Assembly (NCBI GenBank): GCA_947176715.1
Contig: CAMWRR010000117.1
Span: 1-6,107 of the forward strand
Direction: 5' to 3'
DNA length: 6,107 bases
Source: an uncultured Rikenellaceae bacterium
GTDB lineage: Bacteria > Bacteroidota > Bacteroidia > Bacteroidales > Rikenellaceae
The translations under genes and the position numbers were made by a program. Under the pieces are notes generated by a model. The model made no database searches and was not told the origin of the DNA. It was given only the letters and a program-made list of their open reading frames with translations. This document shows positions 4,963 to 6,107 of this stretch, piece after piece. The stretch's first letter is position 1; the number at the start of each line of letters is the position of its first letter.

Positions 4963-6107
4963 TTATTTTATCTGACGCAACAGCATGCCGCTGTAAAGCC
5001 CCTTTGCAGAGCCGTCGAAGCGCGTCATCTCTATCTCTTGCTCCTTGCCTGCGAGCCTGAGCTCCTCGTCGGCCATGTAGCGGTTGTCCCATATCTGGTT
5101 CTTCGAGACCCTCACTTCACCTCTTTTAGTGTAGACTGTCTTGCCCGTGTTCTCGTCATAGCTTCGTTCGAGCACCTCGAACCTGTCGCCGGCTTCGAGA
5201 CCCTCTTTAAGCCCTATCTTGGCATATATGCCGTCGCCGTCGACTATGAGCGGGGTCTTGGTCTTGAACACGTCGTTGTTCTTGGCCAGCTTGGCTATGG
5301 CCGCATCCGACGCGTTGACAGTGGCTATCCGTATAAGCTCCGACTCGGGCTTGTCGGTGAAGATACCAGCCTTGACATTGGCCCACGCCGATTCGCTACC
5401 TATATACTGAAGCGAGAACAGCTCCGAACTGTCGTACGCCTCGCGGTTGTCCCATAGCTCGGAATAGAACGCGGAGGCTATCTCGGGGTTCCACCTCAGC
5501 TTGAACAGATAGGAGGTGGTCTTGACATAATATCCCGCGCCGAGCGAGGCTTTTATGGCTATGGTGGCCGCGGATGCCCCTATCGACGCATATCCCCCTC
5601 CGGCGAGCTGTGCGGCGGTCTGGGCTATGGCGTTTATCTCCGCTACCAGCTCGTCTTTGCTCATGTATCTGTAACGCGACACCACCACGAAGGTGTTGCC
5701 TATCAGCTCCTCGCCGGCATCCTCGAGCATGGCCATGCCCCGGGCCGAGCTTTTGGCCGTCTCCACATCCAGCGCCGAGGCGGCATAGAGCCCTCTCTGT
5801 TGTACCTTTTTCATGGAGAAGATAGTGTCGCCATCCAAAAACCAGTTGTCTACCAGCTGTTTGGCTATGCCGTTGCCGACAATGTGCATGTTGGCAGCCA
5901 CGGCGTAATCGTCTTTATCCATGGTGGCATCGCTCCCGGTGATGGTAGGAAGCCCGAGCATACCCTTCATCATGCCTCCGAAAGCACCTTTCTTCTTGGG
6001 GGCGGCCACAGATACGGCAGAGGCCGTGGGGTCGGCCTTGGATGCCTCCGCGCACGCGAGCCGGTCGTTGTCGGTGACCCTATAACTTTTCAGGGGGATT
6101 ATGCGTT
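4963..6107 (-). CDS. Gene A: envelope protein with FlgT-like C-terminal module, start outside the window
   Basis: The frame stays open through the right edge, so 380 residues and the TAA stop are visible and the N-terminus is missing. A GTG at 6009 is not the start: 32 in-frame codons lie upstream with no stop, including LKSYRVTDNDRLAC, which looks like normal coding sequence. Numbering from the first full codon, a Lys/Gly/Met-rich patch is at 36-52. A helical and strand core follows, then an Ala/Gly/Ser-rich segment (about 158-192) that leads into YYVKTTSYLFKLRWNPE and YSELWDN. The C-terminal part has TPLIVDGDGIYAKIG (283-298), KEGLEAGDRFEVLE with Gly and Asp at key turns, then GEVRVSKNQIWDNRYM. 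This short beta module recalls the C-terminal domain of FlgT, an inference only. I remember very similar hypothetical proteins in Bacteroides. It is the first visible gene of the operon; whether it carries a signal peptide cannot be seen. Confidence 0.85.
   Translation of the reverse strand, partial: RIIPLKSYRVTDNDRLACAEASKADPTASAVSVAAPKKKGAFGGMMKGMLGLPTITGSDATMDKDDYAVAANMHIVGNGIAKQLVDNWFLDGDTIFSMKKVQQRGLYAASALDVETAKSSARGMAMLEDAGEELIGNTFVVVSRYRYMSKDELVAEINAIAQTAAQLAGGGYASIGASAATIAIKASLGAGYYVKTTSYLFKLRWNPEIASAFYSELWDNREAYDSSELFSLQYIGSESAWANVKAGIFTDKPESELIRIATVNASDAAIAKLAKNNDVFKTKTPLIVDGDGIYAKIGLKEGLEAGDRFEVLERSYDENTGKTVYTKRGEVRVSKNQIWDNRYMADEELRLAGKEQEIEMTRFDGSAKGLYSGMLLRQIK

Noticed and set aside
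4645..5457. Long forward open frame of 270 codons
   Set aside because: It runs antisense across genes A and B and their intergenic gap. Its product is His/Leu/Cys-rich without a recognisable domain. The minus-strand frames have signal peptides, family-like motifs and operon spacing.

Overview
The window reads as part of a Bacteroidales chromosome (phylum Bacteroidota), possibly a moderately GC-rich genus such as an Alistipes relative; the genus is a guess. The main reasons are protein families I associate with this phylum (gene C looks like DUF6175), weak or absent Shine-Dalgarno sequences at most starts, and predicted signal-peptidase-I sites followed by Gln, the 'Q-rule' described for Bacteroidetes. 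There is no RNA gene, insertion sequence, CRISPR array or phage marker that I can support.

Layout. Bases 647-6107 hold six genes, all on the minus strand and so read from right to left. In order of transcription they are: A (4963-6107, its start lies beyond the right edge), B (4407-4919), C (3450-4394), D (2680-3417), E (1374-2672) and F (647-1294). Gaps are 43, about 6-12, 32, 7 and 79 bases, so the set is very probably one operon. It ends in a clear intrinsic terminator at 591-621. Bases 1-590 hold no gene I can support: a GC-rich, hairpin-rich block (1-130), then AT-rich sequence with an inverted repeat (131-400), then a strongly strand-skewed stretch with imperfect AACC-rich repeats (421-590).

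Function. B to F each begin with a Sec signal peptide without a convincing lipobox, so the products should be periplasmic or attached to the outer membrane. A's N-terminus is not in the window. E and F have LPP20-like segments. C and D have the helix-then-strands pattern seen in CsgG/FlgO/LpoB-type domains. A ends in a short Gly/Asp-containing beta module that recalls the C-terminal domain of FlgT. This mixture recalls the FlgO/FlgP/FlgT outer-membrane accessory proteins of Vibrio flagella and CsgG-type secretion components, but no flagellar or curli gene is visible. The best reading is an uncharacterised, co-transcribed envelope complex of Bacteroidales. That is an inference from sequence patterns, without any homology search, and no enzymatic motif was found in any of the six proteins.
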